From contig JACCKY010000045.1 in the NCBI GenBank assembly GCA_014236755.1, positions 1-64,000 on the forward strand: a stretch of 64,000 nucleotides of DNA. The letters run 5' to 3'. The stretch is from Candidatus Petromonas tenebris. GTDB lineage: Bacteria; Bacillota; Clostridia; Peptostreptococcales; Caminicellaceae. The position numbers and the translations under genes were made by a program. Shown piece after piece: positions 17,161-26,218 of the stretch. Below the pieces are notes generated by a model. That model was not told where the DNA came from and did not search any database. It worked only from the letters and a program-made list of their open reading frames with translations. Within the stretch, counting starts at the first letter, position 1, and each line of letters starts with the position of its first letter.

Positions 17161-17814
17161 ATGCTTTTAGATGGCACTATATATATCGCCTTTTACTGTG
17201 GCGCTTGTAGCAAATTTGAAAGTTTTGAAATATCCCTGTTCGATTTAAAAAAAGATGAAGAGTTTACGATAGAGAGTATATGTAGCGATAATTATATTAC
17301 TATAAAAACCCGTAACTTTAAGAAATTTTATCTATCGGTTCCGTGTGTATCCTGTGGCATGAGACATAAATATAAGTATAGCTTATTGGATATCATAAAA
17401 AACAAACCGGGATTATTTAAATGTAGATTTTCAAAATTGGATATACTATACGTGGGAGATAAAGAATATATTGAAAATGTAGTAAAAAAATCAGCAAAGG
17501 ATCTTGAAAGTATCATTGGAAAATTAGGACCGGAAGAACATATAGTAAATCCCTATATAATGGCTAAAACTCTGGAGAAAATAAGTGACATAGTAGATAA
17601 GGACAATTTGTTCTGTGATTGCGGCGGAAAACAAATAGACATAACAATGTTTAGTGACAGGATAGAGCTGATATGTGTTAAATGCGGAAGTGTAAATATC
17701 ATATATGCAGAAAACTACGAAGATTTAAAAGCCATAATCAATAAGAACTTAATAGTTCTTAGGGAAAGGTCATTTACTTGTCTGGATTCAATATACTATT
17801 CAGGAAGGATATAG
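17161..17814 (+). CDS. Zinc-ribbon-like protein of unknown function
   Basis: A 217-residue protein I cannot place in a named family. It contains four cysteine clusters: C-G-A-C near residue 16, C-V-S-C-G near 60, C-D-C-G near 155 and C-V-K-C-G near 172. The spacing suggests two split zinc ribbons or rubredoxin-like knuckles, separated by a helical stretch with K-K-S-A-K-D-L-E-S-I-I. No signal peptide or membrane segment is visible. ATG 17161 follows a perfect AAGGAGGTG; the GTG at 17152 overlaps that site and is rejected. It sits between kce and fsa. A nucleic-acid or regulatory role is possible but not shown. Confidence 0.7.
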   Translation: MLLDGTIYIAFYCGACSKFESFEISLFDLKKDEEFTIESICSDNYITIKTRNFKKFYLSVPCVSCGMRHKYKYSLLDIIKNKPGLFKCRFSKLDILYVGDKEYIENVVKKSAKDLESIIGKLGPEEHIVNPYIMAKTLEKISDIVDKDNLFCDCGGKQIDITMFSDRIELICVKCGSVNIIYAENYEDLKAIINKNLIVLRERSFTCLDSIYYSGRI

Positions 17815-17887
17815 AAATTTAGCAGTAGGCAGTTCGTAGCAAAGATAAAGGGCTGACCTAAAAACAAACAAAAGGAGGGTATATACA

Positions 17888-18532
17888 ATGAAGTTTTTTA
17901 TTGACACCGCTAATATTGAAGAGATTAAGGAAGTCAGCAAGTGGGGAGTACTATCTGGAGTAACAACCAACCCTTCTCTTATAGCCAAGGAAGGAAGAAA
18001 GGATTTTGAAGAAGTAATAAAGGAAATAGTAGAGATAGTTAATGGTCCAATCAGTGCAGAAGTAGTGGCTGAAACTGCAGAAGACATGGTAAAGGATGCA
18101 GAAAAGCTGGCCAAGATACATGAAAATATCGTCATAAAGATACCAATGACCAGCGAAGGACTTAAGGCTATAAAAGTACTGAGTGAGAAGGGCATCAAGA
18201 CAAATTGTACACTGATTTTTTCAGCAAATCAGGCGCTTCTCGCAGCCAAGGCAGGAGCAACCTTTGTAAGCCCATTTATAGGTAGACTTGACGACATAGG
18301 AAATGAAGGCATGATGCTTATAAGAGACGTGGCAGAAATCTTTGATATCCATGGAATAAATACGGAGATTATAGCAGCTAGTATAAGACATCCTATGCAT
18401 GTGACCCAATCCGCCTTAGCAGGAGCTCATATTGCAACAGTTCCCTATGGAGTATTCCAAAAGATGCTGAAACATCCGCTTACTGATATAGGAATAGAAA
18501 AATTTAACACAGACTGGGAAAAAGTAAAATAA
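17888..18532 (+). CDS. fsa: Fructose-6-phosphate aldolase / transaldolase-like (Fsa/TalC family)
   Basis: A 214-residue class I aldolase of the small transaldolase family: [13 protein letters not shown] at the start, G-V-T-T-N-P-S-L-I, Schiff-base lysine in [14 protein letters not shown] and [11 protein letters not shown]. The length is that of the Fsa/TalC/MipB group. Members act either as transaldolase or as fructose-6-phosphate aldolase, and sequence reading alone does not decide. RBS AAAGGAGG precedes ATG 17888. In Clostridia it is often near glpX and rho, as here. Confidence 0.9.
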   Translation: MKFFIDTANIEEIKEVSKWGVLSGVTTNPSLIAKEGRKDFEEVIKEIVEIVNGPISAEVVAETAEDMVKDAEKLAKIHENIVIKIPMTSEGLKAIKVLSEKGIKTNCTLIFSANQALLAAKAGATFVSPFIGRLDDIGNEGMMLIRDVAEIFDIHGINTEIIAASIRHPMHVTQSALAGAHIATVPYGVFQKMLKHPLTDIGIEKFNTDWEKVK

Positions 18533-18533
18533 A

Positions 18534-18556
18534 AAAGCAGCTAAGCTGCTTTTTTA
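18534..18556 (+). terminator. Terminator after fsa
   Basis: AAAAAGCAGC / GCTGCTTTTTT stem with a 3-base loop, directly after the stop. Confidence 0.85.
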
Positions 18557-18785
18557 TAGTAAAGGAACTCAAACATTTTTTAAAAAAATTGCAGGTATAA
18601 AACAAAGTAAATTCAAGGGATGCAATAAATTACAAACTTTTACCAGTTAAATATTAAAAAGGCTAACATCTAACTGCTGACCGCTCATGGCAAAAAGGTG
18701 ACGGGCCGCAAGAAAGACCCTAAAGAACGACTAGGATTTGCCAAGAGCCAAGAGCTAAGAACTAAGAGCTAATCAGGGCTACCAA
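18555..18785. repeat. Long composite intergenic repeat, copy A
   Basis: Begins TATAGTAAAGGAACTCAAAC, passes TTGCAGGTATAAAACAAAGT and TTACCAGTTAAATATTAAAA, then heptamers GCTAACA..GCTGACC-GCTCATG. It continues into the CGGGCCGCAAGAAAGACCCT block and GCCAAGA/GCTAAGA units. Copies occur at 27497-27674, 32180-32458 and, with an internal deletion, 55851-55984. Confidence 0.85.
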
Positions 18786-20516
18786 CTACGTAAATTCTGC
18801 CTCGTACTTTGTCCTATCAGGATTAAAATACTTCATGTTAAGGTCTTTCACAAAAGTTTCTCCATCTGCGCTATCTATATAGCCTGCCCCCCATGTGGCA
18901 TCTACAATAATCCATTTACCATTAATCTGTATTTCATTCCAAGCATGATATTCTTCATTAATTTTACCGCTTACTACCTTGGCAGGTATACCTATGGCCC
19001 TTGATAAAGCAGCATATAGAAATGCAATTTCATCGCAATCCCCTTTTTTATCCGTTAGAGTTTGCTTTGCGCTTCTAGGATTATCGATACTTGCATTTGG
19101 TACATAGTCAATATTTTCGGCTACCCACTTATACATTGCTACTGCTTTGTTATATTCAGTTATATGATTTTTAGTAATCTCATTTGCTAGTGAAGCTATT
19201 TCCTTATCGTTTTTTTCAATAAACCTGCTTGGTACAAGGTATCTAAGATAATCATTATTAGTATTTATTACGCTAAACTGCATGATATAACGGGATGTAT
19301 TGTTTTCATCAATGGGCGTACCTATGATGATGTTATGCTTTCCGAGCCCAAAAGGAGTGTAAATAAAGGAATCAAACTCATGGTTCTTTACTGGAATCTT
19401 AAATTCCATGGATTCGCTACCTTTGGCTACCTTAACAAAGATATATTCCAAATTTACATTCTTGCTTATAGTTCCCTTAAATTTCAACCTGTTTTCTACA
19501 TCCATATTTGAATAAATTTCTGAATCCAGTTTAAAACCTTTTTTAAAGAATTCATCATACTCTATATAGTGTTCATCCTGTATGTCAACTGTCAAACTTC
19601 CGATTTCAATTGTATCGATAATAGCTGAGAACATATTTTGAAGCTGACTGTCATTTCCCTCAGAATAGTATGAAAAAGTTATAATATATCCATAGTTAGA
19701 AGTAGTGAAAAAATACAGGACTTGCTTTACTTCAGGTTCTGATGAAGAATTTCGCAGCTGAACTACATTTACCTTTATATTATTTATTTCCTTTGTGTCG
19801 TTTCCTACAATAACTATATTATTTTTATACTTTTCAAGGAGATTTAATTTGTTCTCTTCAGTAAATTTATCAAGGGATTTCGGTTTTTCAAACTGTTTTA
19901 TGTCGATGGTCATTTTGATTTTGTTTTCTTCATCTTCATGGGTAAAAACATGGCCTTCATTATCGGACTGATTCCAATAATAGGGAATCATGAACTTAAG
20001 ACCATAATCATTTAGGCTTACAAGCTTATATGTTATGTCATCGATTTCTTTAAGGATTTCCACACCTTCTTCATAATTCAAAACAACTGTTCTTGTTTCA
20101 CTATCCCAGTTTACATTCATGCCTAAGCTTTCCGATACAAACCTTACAGGTACCAATGTCCTGCCATTTTTGATCATGGGAGCAGCATCTAAATTAAAAC
20201 TCTTACCATTTTTATAGGCAGTTTTACTGTCAATTTTAAGTTTAATGAACATATTATCTTTATATGCTACTACATTTCTGGTTTTCTCATACCAGCTTAC
20301 GCTAGCACCAAGATACTCGAAGATAGCCCTCATAGGAACCATAGTTCTACCATCTTTTATTATAGGCTGCACGTCAAATTTCAATAACTTATCGTTTAAT
20401 TTAACCTTAATGGGAATAGAATGATAGTCTGTTGAATCCAGTACGGCATATGCATCTATATTTATAGAGCCAAAGACTATCATAAAAGATAGTATAATAA
20501 AAAACAATCTCTTCAA
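18786..20516 (-). CDS. Secreted copper-amine-oxidase-N (stalk) and transglutaminase-like domain protein
   Basis: TTG 20516 is preferred because GGGAGGTG (20523-20530, minus strand) is spaced six bases from it. It gives a 576-residue protein with a clean signal peptide (K-R-L-F-F-I-I-L-S-F ... I-D-A-Y-A). Two stalk repeats follow: P-I-I-K-D-G-R-T-M-V-P-M-R-A-I-F-E and P-M-I-K-N-G-R-T-L-V-P-V-R-F-V-S-E. A middle region of unknown fold follows. The C-terminal transglutaminase-like domain has Cys in K-G-D-C-D-E-I-A, His in Y-H-A-W-N-E and Asp in V-D-A-T-W, a complete triad. It is probably exported and acts on or in the wall. The stop codon (18786-18788) lies at the edge of a heptamer repeat. Confidence 0.85.
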   Translation of the reverse strand: MKRLFFIILSFMIVFGSINIDAYAVLDSTDYHSIPIKVKLNDKLLKFDVQPIIKDGRTMVPMRAIFEYLGASVSWYEKTRNVVAYKDNMFIKLKIDSKTAYKNGKSFNLDAAPMIKNGRTLVPVRFVSESLGMNVNWDSETRTVVLNYEEGVEILKEIDDITYKLVSLNDYGLKFMIPYYWNQSDNEGHVFTHEDEENKIKMTIDIKQFEKPKSLDKFTEENKLNLLEKYKNNIVIVGNDTKEINNIKVNVVQLRNSSSEPEVKQVLYFFTTSNYGYIITFSYYSEGNDSQLQNMFSAIIDTIEIGSLTVDIQDEHYIEYDEFFKKGFKLDSEIYSNMDVENRLKFKGTISKNVNLEYIFVKVAKGSESMEFKIPVKNHEFDSFIYTPFGLGKHNIIIGTPIDENNTSRYIMQFSVINTNNDYLRYLVPSRFIEKNDKEIASLANEITKNHITEYNKAVAMYKWVAENIDYVPNASIDNPRSAKQTLTDKKGDCDEIAFLYAALSRAIGIPAKVVSGKINEEYHAWNEIQINGKWIIVDATWGAGYIDSADGETFVKDLNMKYFNPDRTKYEAEFT

Positions 20517-20696
20517 CAGCGGCACCTCCCTTTGTATATGCATTAACGATTCTAAAAAATTAACAATTATATTCTTAACTTTTATCATTAATATATCATA
20601 AATATGTGAAAAAAGTTCTTTTTACTAAAATATTTAAAATAAATGTATAATAAGCGTAAAGAAATTGTAATAATTAAATATAAAAGAGATATATAA

Positions 20697-20840
20697 GGTA
20701 ACCGGTGACGGGTGACCAGAAAGATCCGAAAGTTTTATACTAACCGAGTAGCGAGTGGCGAAAAGCGAATAATCATAACTCTAAAGATTGATCTGAACTT
20801 ACTAATGGCCAAGGACTAAGGGCTAATAAAACGCCTTTAC
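20697..20840. repeat. Heptamer repeat arrays
   Basis: GGTAACC-GGTGACG-GGTGACC, then CCGAGTA-GCGAGTG-GCGAAAA-GCGAATA, then GGCCAAGGACTAAGGGCTAA. It lies in the divergent gap between the transglutaminase protein and glpX. The stretch 20580-20696 is AT-rich with nothing recognised. Confidence 0.8.
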
Positions 20841-20873
20841 TCTAAAAATATATACTGTTTCCTGGAAAAACTA

Positions 20874-20882
20874 TGTTATAAT
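20874..20882 (+). promoter_or_regulatory. Extended -10 promoter candidate upstream of glpX
   Basis: TG-T-TATAAT with no clear -35 box, 259 bases before the glpX start. Confidence 0.4.
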
Positions 20883-20990
20883 TATTTTGTACATATCACT
20901 CCACTTGAAACCATATCTAGAGTTTGTTACAATTCTTAATTGTTAAATCAAGTTATTGACAAACTATTTCTGGTGAATTTTTAAAAAAGG

Positions 20991-21119
20991 TTAGTGGCAA
21001 AGAGGTAACAGGTGACGGGATACGGGTAACAGGTCACAGGAAATGCCTTGAAGAATGACCTGGATTTGCCAAGAGCTAAGAACTAAGAGCTAACAAAGCG
21101 TCTTCAGACGCCTTTGTTA
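20991..21119. repeat. Heptamer repeat array with CGTC/GACG hairpin before glpX
   Basis: GGTAACA-GGTGACG-GGATACG-GGTAACA-GGTCACA, the GACCTGGATTTGCCAAGAGC block, ACTAAGA units, and hairpin AACAAAGCGTCTTCAGACGC ending 20 bases before the glpX start. Confidence 0.85.
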
Positions 21120-21140
21120 TAAAAATAAGGGGGGCATATC

Positions 21141-22109
21141 ATGGATAGGAATTTAGCAATAAACCTTGTGAGGGTAACGGAGGCTGCTGCACTTGGAGCT
21201 GCCAAATATATGGGTAGAGGAGACAAAAATTTGGCGGATAAAGCTGCAGTAGACAACATGAGAAATATGTTTGATACAATGGAGATTGATGGCATTGTAG
21301 TTATAGGTGAGGGAGAGCTTGATGAAGCACCTATGCTCTATATAGGAGAAAGAATTGGAGAATGCGGTGAAAACTCACTGAAGGTTGACATAGCCGTTGA
21401 CCCGGTGGATGGTACAACTTCAGTTGCAAAGGGACTTCCAAATGCCATTGCAGTTGTTGCCATGGCTCCGAGAGGATGTCTTCTGGAAGCTCCAGATACG
21501 TACATGAATAAGATTGCAGTAGGTCCTAAGGCAAAGGGCGTAATAAACCTTAATGCACCTATAAAAGAGAATTTGATTAACATTGCAAAGGCCCTTAATA
21601 AGGAGATCACGGATTTAACAGTAACAATGCTTGACAGAGACAGACATAAAGATATAATAAGAGAATGTAGGGAGTTAGGCACGAGAATCAAGTTATTTAA
21701 AGACGGTGATGTTGCGGCTGCAATTGCCACATGTTTTGAACATACAGGAGTAGACGTACTTCTTGGTAAGGGTGGAGCTCCTGAGGGAGTTATAGCTGCA
21801 GCGGCTTTGAAATGCCTAGGCGGAGAAATGCAGGGAATGCTAACTCCCATGAGTGAAGAAGAAACAGAAAGATGTAAAAAAATGGGAGTCCCGATTGATA
21901 AACTGTTCCTCATGGATGATTTAGTTAAAGGTAATGAAGTATATTTTGCAGCCACAGGAATTTCAGACGGAGACCTATTAAAGGGAGTAACATACTTAGG
22001 ACATAACATTGCAAAAACCCACTCAGTAGTAATGAGATCCGAGACAGGAACAATAAGATTTATAGATGCTATTCACAAACTGGACAAAAAACCGAGATAT
22101 GCAAAATAA
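21141..22109 (+). CDS. glpX: Fructose-1,6-bisphosphatase, class II (GlpX)
   Basis: Dephosphorylates fructose 1,6-bisphosphate in gluconeogenesis. The 322-residue protein has the GlpX metal and phosphate motifs G-E-G-E-L-D-E-A-P-M-L and D-P-V-D-G-T-T-S, then L-D-R-D-R-H and K-G-G-A-P-E-G-V-I-A-A. ATG 21141 follows AAGGGGGG. It is followed by rho (gap of 115 bases holding an inverted heptamer array); fsa, glpX and rho are frequent neighbours in Clostridia. Confidence 0.95.
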   Translation: MDRNLAINLVRVTEAAALGAAKYMGRGDKNLADKAAVDNMRNMFDTMEIDGIVVIGEGELDEAPMLYIGERIGECGENSLKVDIAVDPVDGTTSVAKGLPNAIAVVAMAPRGCLLEAPDTYMNKIAVGPKAKGVINLNAPIKENLINIAKALNKEITDLTVTMLDRDRHKDIIRECRELGTRIKLFKDGDVAAAIATCFEHTGVDVLLGKGGAPEGVIAAAALKCLGGEMQGMLTPMSEEETERCKKMGVPIDKLFLMDDLVKGNEVYFAATGISDGDLLKGVTYLGHNIAKTHSVVMRSETGTIRFIDAIHKLDKKPRYAK

Positions 22110-22117
22110 CTAAAGTA

Positions 22118-22207
22118 GGTAACTGGTAACAGGTTACAGGTAACAGAGAAATAGGTTGCTGTACCTATCAGATGACTTAGCATCTGTCACTTGTAACCTG
22201 TCACCTG
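22118..22207. repeat. Inverted heptamer array (potential hairpin) in the rho leader
   Basis: The left arm GGTAACTGGTAACAGGTTAC... pairs with the right arm ...TGTCACTTGTAACCTGTCAC; about 18 of 23 positions are complementary. A second small hairpin (CAGATG/CATCTG) is near the loop. The right arm ends six bases before the rho ribosome binding site. Confidence 0.8.
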
Positions 22208-22224
22208 ATTTTGGAGGTGCAAAT

Positions 22225-23556
22225 TTGGACTGTTTACAACTTGAAAACAAAAAATTGACAGAACTAAGAGAAATAGCTAAGAAACTGGGAATTAAAAGCT
22301 ATACGAAGTATAAAAAGAATGAACTTATTGACCTTATTATTGAAACCGCTGAAGACCAGGATGCAAATGAAAGCAAAATAGACGAAGGAATTTCCAGAGA
22401 AAATCTACCTGACAAAATAAACGACGAAATAGAAAGAAATAATGAGGCAGATCTAGTAGAAGGCGTTTTGGAAATAATGAGTGATGGATTTGGTTTTTTA
22501 AGATTTCATAACTTTCTATCAAGCGAACTCGATGTTTACGTTTCACCTTCACAAATAAGAAAATTCAACTTAAAGACGGGAGATAAGGTACAGGGCATTA
22601 CTAGGCCGGCTAAAAGCGGTGAAAAATTCAGGGCCCTTCTATATGTTCAGAAAGTAAATGGAGACAACCCTGAAGTAGCAGCAAAAAGGCCAAACTTTGA
22701 AAATCTTACCCCAATATACCCCAATAAAAGGCTAACCTTGGAAAACAACCCGTCTGACCTTTCTGTAAGGCTTATAGACTTTATAGCACCTATTGGAAAG
22801 GGACAAAGAGGAATAATAGTTGCCCCACCTAAAGCAGGAAAAACTATTCTGCTTCAAAAAATCGCCAAGAGCATTTCAATAAATTATCCCGAGATAGAAA
22901 TAATTGTATTATTGATAGATGAAAGACCAGAAGAGGTTACTGATATGAAGCGTTCTATTGACGCAGAGGTTATATACTCAACCTTTGATGAATTGCCAAG
23001 TCATCATATTAAGGTAGCTGAAATGGTTCTAGCAAGGGCCCAAAGATTGGTAGAGCAGAAAAAAGATGTAGTAATTCTTTTAGACAGCATCACAAGACTG
23101 GCCAGAGCATATAACCTTACTATACCTGCTACAGGAAGAACCCTTTCCGGTGGACTTGACCCTGCTGCACTGCATAAGCCAAAGAGATTTTTTGGGGCAG
23201 CGAGAAATATTGAAGAAGGTGGAAGCTTAACTATACTAGCTACAGCACTAATAGAAACCGGAAGCAGGATGGACGACGTAATATACGAAGAATTCAAGGG
23301 AACAGGCAACATGGAGCTCCATCTCGATAGAAAGCTGTCAGAAAAGAGGATTTTCCCGGCCGTAGATATCAATAAATCAGGAACCAGAAGAGAGGAACTT
23401 CTTCTAAGTCAGAAAGAGCTTGAAACCATATGGAGCATAAGAAGAGCCATGAGCAACAGCCCAACCTATGAAGTTACGGAGGCCATTATTAATCACCTTA
23501 TGGCAACGAAGACAAATGAAGAATTTATAGACAAGATGAGGAAGAAGATTTTGTAG
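22225..23556 (+). CDS. rho: Transcription termination factor Rho
   Basis: Hexameric RNA helicase that ends transcription. The N-terminal Rho-N domain opens with [12 protein letters not shown]. The cold-shock-like RNA-binding domain has G-F-G-F-L-R, and the ATPase domain has Walker A A-P-P-K-A-G-K-T (residues 200-207), Q-loop and R-loop segments. TTG 22225 follows GGAGGTG (22213-22219). Upstream in-frame codons from 22156 are translated repeat and are rejected. The resulting 443 residues match the usual length. Two promoters for rpmE start right after the stop codon. Confidence 0.95.
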   Translation: MDCLQLENKKLTELREIAKKLGIKSYTKYKKNELIDLIIETAEDQDANESKIDEGISRENLPDKINDEIERNNEADLVEGVLEIMSDGFGFLRFHNFLSSELDVYVSPSQIRKFNLKTGDKVQGITRPAKSGEKFRALLYVQKVNGDNPEVAAKRPNFENLTPIYPNKRLTLENNPSDLSVRLIDFIAPIGKGQRGIIVAPPKAGKTILLQKIAKSISINYPEIEIIVLLIDERPEEVTDMKRSIDAEVIYSTFDELPSHHIKVAEMVLARAQRLVEQKKDVVILLDSITRLARAYNLTIPATGRTLSGGLDPAALHKPKRFFGAARNIEEGGSLTILATALIETGSRMDDVIYEEFKGTGNMELHLDRKLSEKRIFPAVDINKSGTRREELLLSQKELETIWSIRRAMSNSPTYEVTEAIINHLMATKTNEEFIDKMRKKIL

Positions 23557-23557
23557 C

Positions 23558-23586
23558 TTGAAAACCAGGACAAATTATGTTATAAT
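23558..23586 (+). promoter_or_regulatory. Upstream promoter of rpmE
   Basis: TTGAAA (23558-23563), 17-base spacer, extended -10 TG-T-TATAAT (box 23581-23586), starting directly after the rho stop codon. Confidence 0.7.
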
Positions 23587-23593
23587 TTAGTGG

Positions 23594-23622
23594 TTGACAA
23601 TATGATAGATAATTATTAATAT
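23594..23622 (+). promoter_or_regulatory. Downstream promoter of rpmE
   Basis: TTGACA (23594-23599), 17-base spacer, TAATAT (23617-23622). The pair gives two tandem promoters within 65 bases. Confidence 0.75.
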
Positions 23623-23656
23623 ATATAAAGAAATAGTAATGAAAGAGGTGAAACTG

Positions 23657-23857
23657 ATGAAATCAGGAATCCATCCAAAATACGATAAGGCTATCGTTAA
23701 GTGTGCGTGCGGTAACAGCTTTGAGACAAGATCAACAAAGGATGAAATCAGAGTGGAAATCTGTTCTGAATGCCATCCATTCTATACAGGAAATCAGAAG
23801 TCTGTAGAACGTGGCGGTAGAGCAGAAAGATTCAAGAAAAAATACGGTATCAAGTAA
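23657..23857 (+). CDS. rpmE: Ribosomal protein bL31, zinc-binding type
   Basis: A 66-residue large-subunit protein. Zinc ligands C-A-C (Cys16, Cys18) and C-S-E-C (Cys36, Cys39) are all present, so this is the C+ form rather than the zinc-free paralog. It ends with [11 protein letters not shown] 23657 is preferred to the in-frame GTG/ATG upstream because AGAGGTG lies at 23644-23650. A hairpin follows. Confidence 0.95.
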   Translation: MKSGIHPKYDKAIVKCACGNSFETRSTKDEIRVEICSECHPFYTGNQKSVERGGRAERFKKKYGIK

Positions 23858-23888
23858 TCATAGTAATATCAGGATAAAAGGTTTAAGC

Positions 23889-23921
23889 GGGTTAGGGATT
23901 AATTTCTCTAACCCTATTTAT
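23889..23921 (+). terminator. Probable terminator after rpmE
   Basis: GGGTTAG / CTAACCC stem followed by ATTTATT. The T tract is imperfect, so tdk may receive some read-through. Confidence 0.6.
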
Positions 23922-23960
23922 TATGGATAAAAGCAGGTTAACTAGAAGGGGGCTTTTAAA

Positions 23961-24542
23961 ATGTATGGACCAAATCATCATGGCTGGATAGAAGCTGTAG
24001 TAGGGCCAATGTATAGCGGAAAGAGCGAAGAACTGATAAGAAGATTAAAAAGAGCAAAAATAGCAAAGCAAAATGTCGTAGCCTTTAAGCACTCCATAGA
24101 TGATAGATATTGTACGGAAAACGTTGTATCCCATAATGGAATGAAGATAGAAGCCATAAATATATCCGATCCAGAATGCATCTATAAATACATAGATAAT
24201 AATACAGAAGTAATTGGTATAGATGAAGTACAATTTTTTGATAATAAGATAATAGAAGTAATAAAAGATCTAGCCGATAAGGGTATGCGGGTAATAGTGG
24301 CTGGCCTAGATATGGATTTTAGGGGAGAACCCTTCGGTCCAACACCCGGCATCATGGCAATTGCCGAATTTGTAGACAAGCTTAGTGCCATTTGTATGGT
24401 TTGCGGCAATCCAGCCCATAGAACCCAGAGATTGATAAATGGAGAGCCAGCGAGATATTCAGAACCTATAGTATTGGTTGGAGCCATGGAGAGCTACGAA
24501 GCCAGGTGCAGGCTTCACCATGAAGTTCCGAGAGATGAGTAG
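23961..24542 (+). CDS. tdk: Thymidine kinase
   Basis: Type II thymidine kinase (deoxythymidine salvage). Walker A is G-P-M-Y-S-G-K-S (residues 15-22), Walker B-like I-D-E-V-Q-F-F, lasso region [14 protein letters not shown] zinc site is formed by C-M-V-C plus the C-terminal C-R-x-x-H. 193 residues is the normal size. RBS AAGGGGG precedes ATG 23961. The rho-rpmE-tdk order is common in Clostridia. Confidence 0.95.
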   Translation: MYGPNHHGWIEAVVGPMYSGKSEELIRRLKRAKIAKQNVVAFKHSIDDRYCTENVVSHNGMKIEAINISDPECIYKYIDNNTEVIGIDEVQFFDNKIIEVIKDLADKGMRVIVAGLDMDFRGEPFGPTPGIMAIAEFVDKLSAICMVCGNPAHRTQRLINGEPARYSEPIVLVGAMESYEARCRLHHEVPRDE

Positions 24543-24573
24543 AATAGGATGATTCAAGATCTTTTTACATATT

Positions 24574-24646
24574 GTATAGATTTAAACAGATTTTATGAAA
24601 AATGCTTAAGCTTTCATAAAAGTGTTTAAATCTATACTTTTTTTTA
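24574..24646 (+). terminator. Very long terminator hairpin after tdk
   Basis: GTATAGATTTAAACA (24574-24588) pairs perfectly with TGTTTAAATCTATAC (24623-24637), and the inner TTTTATGAAA pairs with TTTCATAAAA. Nine T follow. Confidence 0.85.
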
Positions 24647-24704
24647 ATATCATGAAAATTAACAAAATAGTAATATTGCAGTAACAAAACAAAAGGGGGG
24701 ACTA

Positions 24705-25163
24705 ATGCGATTTAATAAGCTGGATGAAATCGATCAAAAGATATTAAACCTATTATCTGAAAACTCTAGAATGTCTTATGTAAAAATTGGAAAAAAAGTA
24801 AACTTATCTAGAGTAGCAGTAAAAAGCCGTATTGATACTTTAGAAGAAAAGGGGGTAATAGAGCAATACAGTATAATAATAAATCCTCAGAAAATAGGTA
24901 GAACAGTTTCAGCTTTCTTTGATATGGAAGTAGAACCTCAATACTTGTATCATGTAGCAGATGAGTTAAAACAAAAGGAATGTATTACAGATATCTATCA
25001 AATGACAGGTTCATCAAATCTTCATGTGCATGCAATGATGGATTTAAATGAGGACTTAGAAAAATTTATTAAAGATGAGTTATATACTATGCCCGGCATA
25101 AAAAGAATAGATTGTAATCTAATTATATCTAGAATAAAAGTAAGAAAAGGTATTAGATTATAA
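24705..25163 (+). CDS. Lrp/AsnC-family transcriptional regulator
   Basis: A 152-residue regulator. An N-terminal winged helix-turn-helix (L-D-E-I-D-Q-K-I-L-N-L-L-S-E-N-S-R, then V-N-L-S-R-V-A-V-K-S-R-I-D) is followed by the RAM/AsnC ligand-binding domain with G-S-S-N-L-H-V-H. RBS AAGGGGGG precedes ATG 24705. It lies just before the glycerate locus and could control it or be independent. The effector is not deducible. Confidence 0.9.
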   Translation: MRFNKLDEIDQKILNLLSENSRMSYVKIGKKVNLSRVAVKSRIDTLEEKGVIEQYSIIINPQKIGRTVSAFFDMEVEPQYLYHVADELKQKECITDIYQMTGSSNLHVHAMMDLNEDLEKFIKDELYTMPGIKRIDCNLIISRIKVRKGIRL

Positions 25164-25342
25164 CTTATTGGTAAGTTTTGTTTTTTACTATCTTACTTTA
25201 TCAAATTAAAGCTTTATAATCATCCTTTTAATATGACTATTTGGCTAGACTTAAAGATCATATTAGAAATGGACGATTTTTTCTTTAATATTGAGCAGGC
25301 TATTTTCGACTAAAAGTACAATCAAAACAACAGGAGGAAAAG

Positions 25343-25435
25343 ATGAAATTATCGAACAATTTAGCCCAAACAATAGTAAATGAAATGATGAGGGTTATTC
25401 CCTACAATGTAAATGTAATGAATAAAGCGGTGTAG
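25343..25435 (+). pseudogene. cdaR remnant (sugar-diacid regulator N-terminus)
   Basis: RBS AGGAGG and ATG 25343 open a 30-codon frame, with K-L-S-N-N-L-A-Q-T-I-V-N-E-M-M-R-V-I and Y-N-V-N-V-M-N, the typical start of CdaR-type sugar-diacid regulators. It then stops at 25433-25435. The rest of cdaR is gone: the next bases continue in the middle of a GntP permease, so a deletion joined the two genes. Confidence 0.7.
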
Positions 25436-25851
25436 CAATCCTATTGATAGGAACGGGAACAATTGCAGGAATCATTGCAAACTCTACATTAAAGGACGTA
25501 ATTATTAACGGGTTAAGTGCTTCTGGACTTCCAGCCTTTTTATTGGCACCGATTTCAGGTATATTAATGTCTGCTGCAACTGCTTCAACTACTTCAGGTA
25601 CAGCAGTGGCAAGTTCCGTATTCAGTGGAGCAATTCTAGCATTAGGAATCAAACCGTTGGCAGGAGCGGCGATGATTCATTCAGGGGCTACTGTGCTAGA
25701 TCATTTACCACATGGTAGTTTTTTTCATGCAACAGGAGGAAGCGTATTTCTTGATATTAAAGGGCGTCTAAAAGTCGTTCCCTATGAATCCTTAGTAGGT
25801 TTAACTATGGCTATTGTCTCAAGTATTATTTTTGGAATATTTTTCGCTTAA
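25435..25851 (+). pseudogene. GntP-family permease, C-terminal remnant
   Basis: The readable frame starts A-I-L-L-I-G-T-G-T-I-A-G-I-I-A-N-S at the deletion joint and runs to the natural C-terminus. It has the family's A-P-I-S-G-I-L-M-S-A-A-T-A-S-T-T-S-G-T-A and H-S-G-A-T-V-L-D-H-L-P-H-G-S-F-F-H segments. Only about 135 of some 420 residues remain, so transport is unlikely. In intact loci cdaR, gntP and glycerate kinase stand in this order. Confidence 0.8.
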
Positions 25852-26017
25852 GATACAGAACAAGGTTACAAGTTACAGTAAAGATACTAAAAGACTGACC
25901 TTAACCGAGAAGCTAGTAGTGATGATTATATAAGTCGTTCTTTTTACTTTTATATGTTAAGATTACAAGTTAGTTGACCATAGGTAAACAACTTTAAAAC
26001 TCAATTTGTATTACTCT

Positions 26018-26130
26018 AGGGATTTTGAGGTTTTCTTCTGAGCGATTTTGAAGTATTTATTGCCACTACTATCTTTAATATAAATAAAGCAATAAATCTT
26101 CACATGAGCCAGAAGGATTCTCAAAATCCT
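26018..26130. repeat. Palindromic (MITE-like) intergenic element
   Basis: AGGGATTTTGAGGTTTTCTT...GATTTTGAAGTATTTATTGC pairs with the complement of GCAATAAATCTTC...AGAAGGATTCTCAAAATCCT, giving one long imperfect hairpin of about 113 bp. It is a different sequence from the 13566 element but has the same architecture. The rest of 25852-26218 holds weak GGTTACA-AGTTACA heptamers and AT-rich DNA. Confidence 0.65.
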
Positions 26131-26218
26131 AATAAATTAAATCTTAATCTTTGTTGTCTATATAAGTCTATATAACACTTAGCAAGGCAGATTAAATTAG
26201 GAAGAGGGTAGAGGGAAA

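Noticed and set aside
21338..22009. Long minus-strand frame opposite glpX
   Set aside because: It has no ribosome binding site or recognisable domain and mirrors the codon structure of glpX.
22156..22224. N-terminal extension of rho
   Set aside because: The residues come from the GTAACCT array; TTG 22225 has a perfect ribosome binding site and the normal Rho start.
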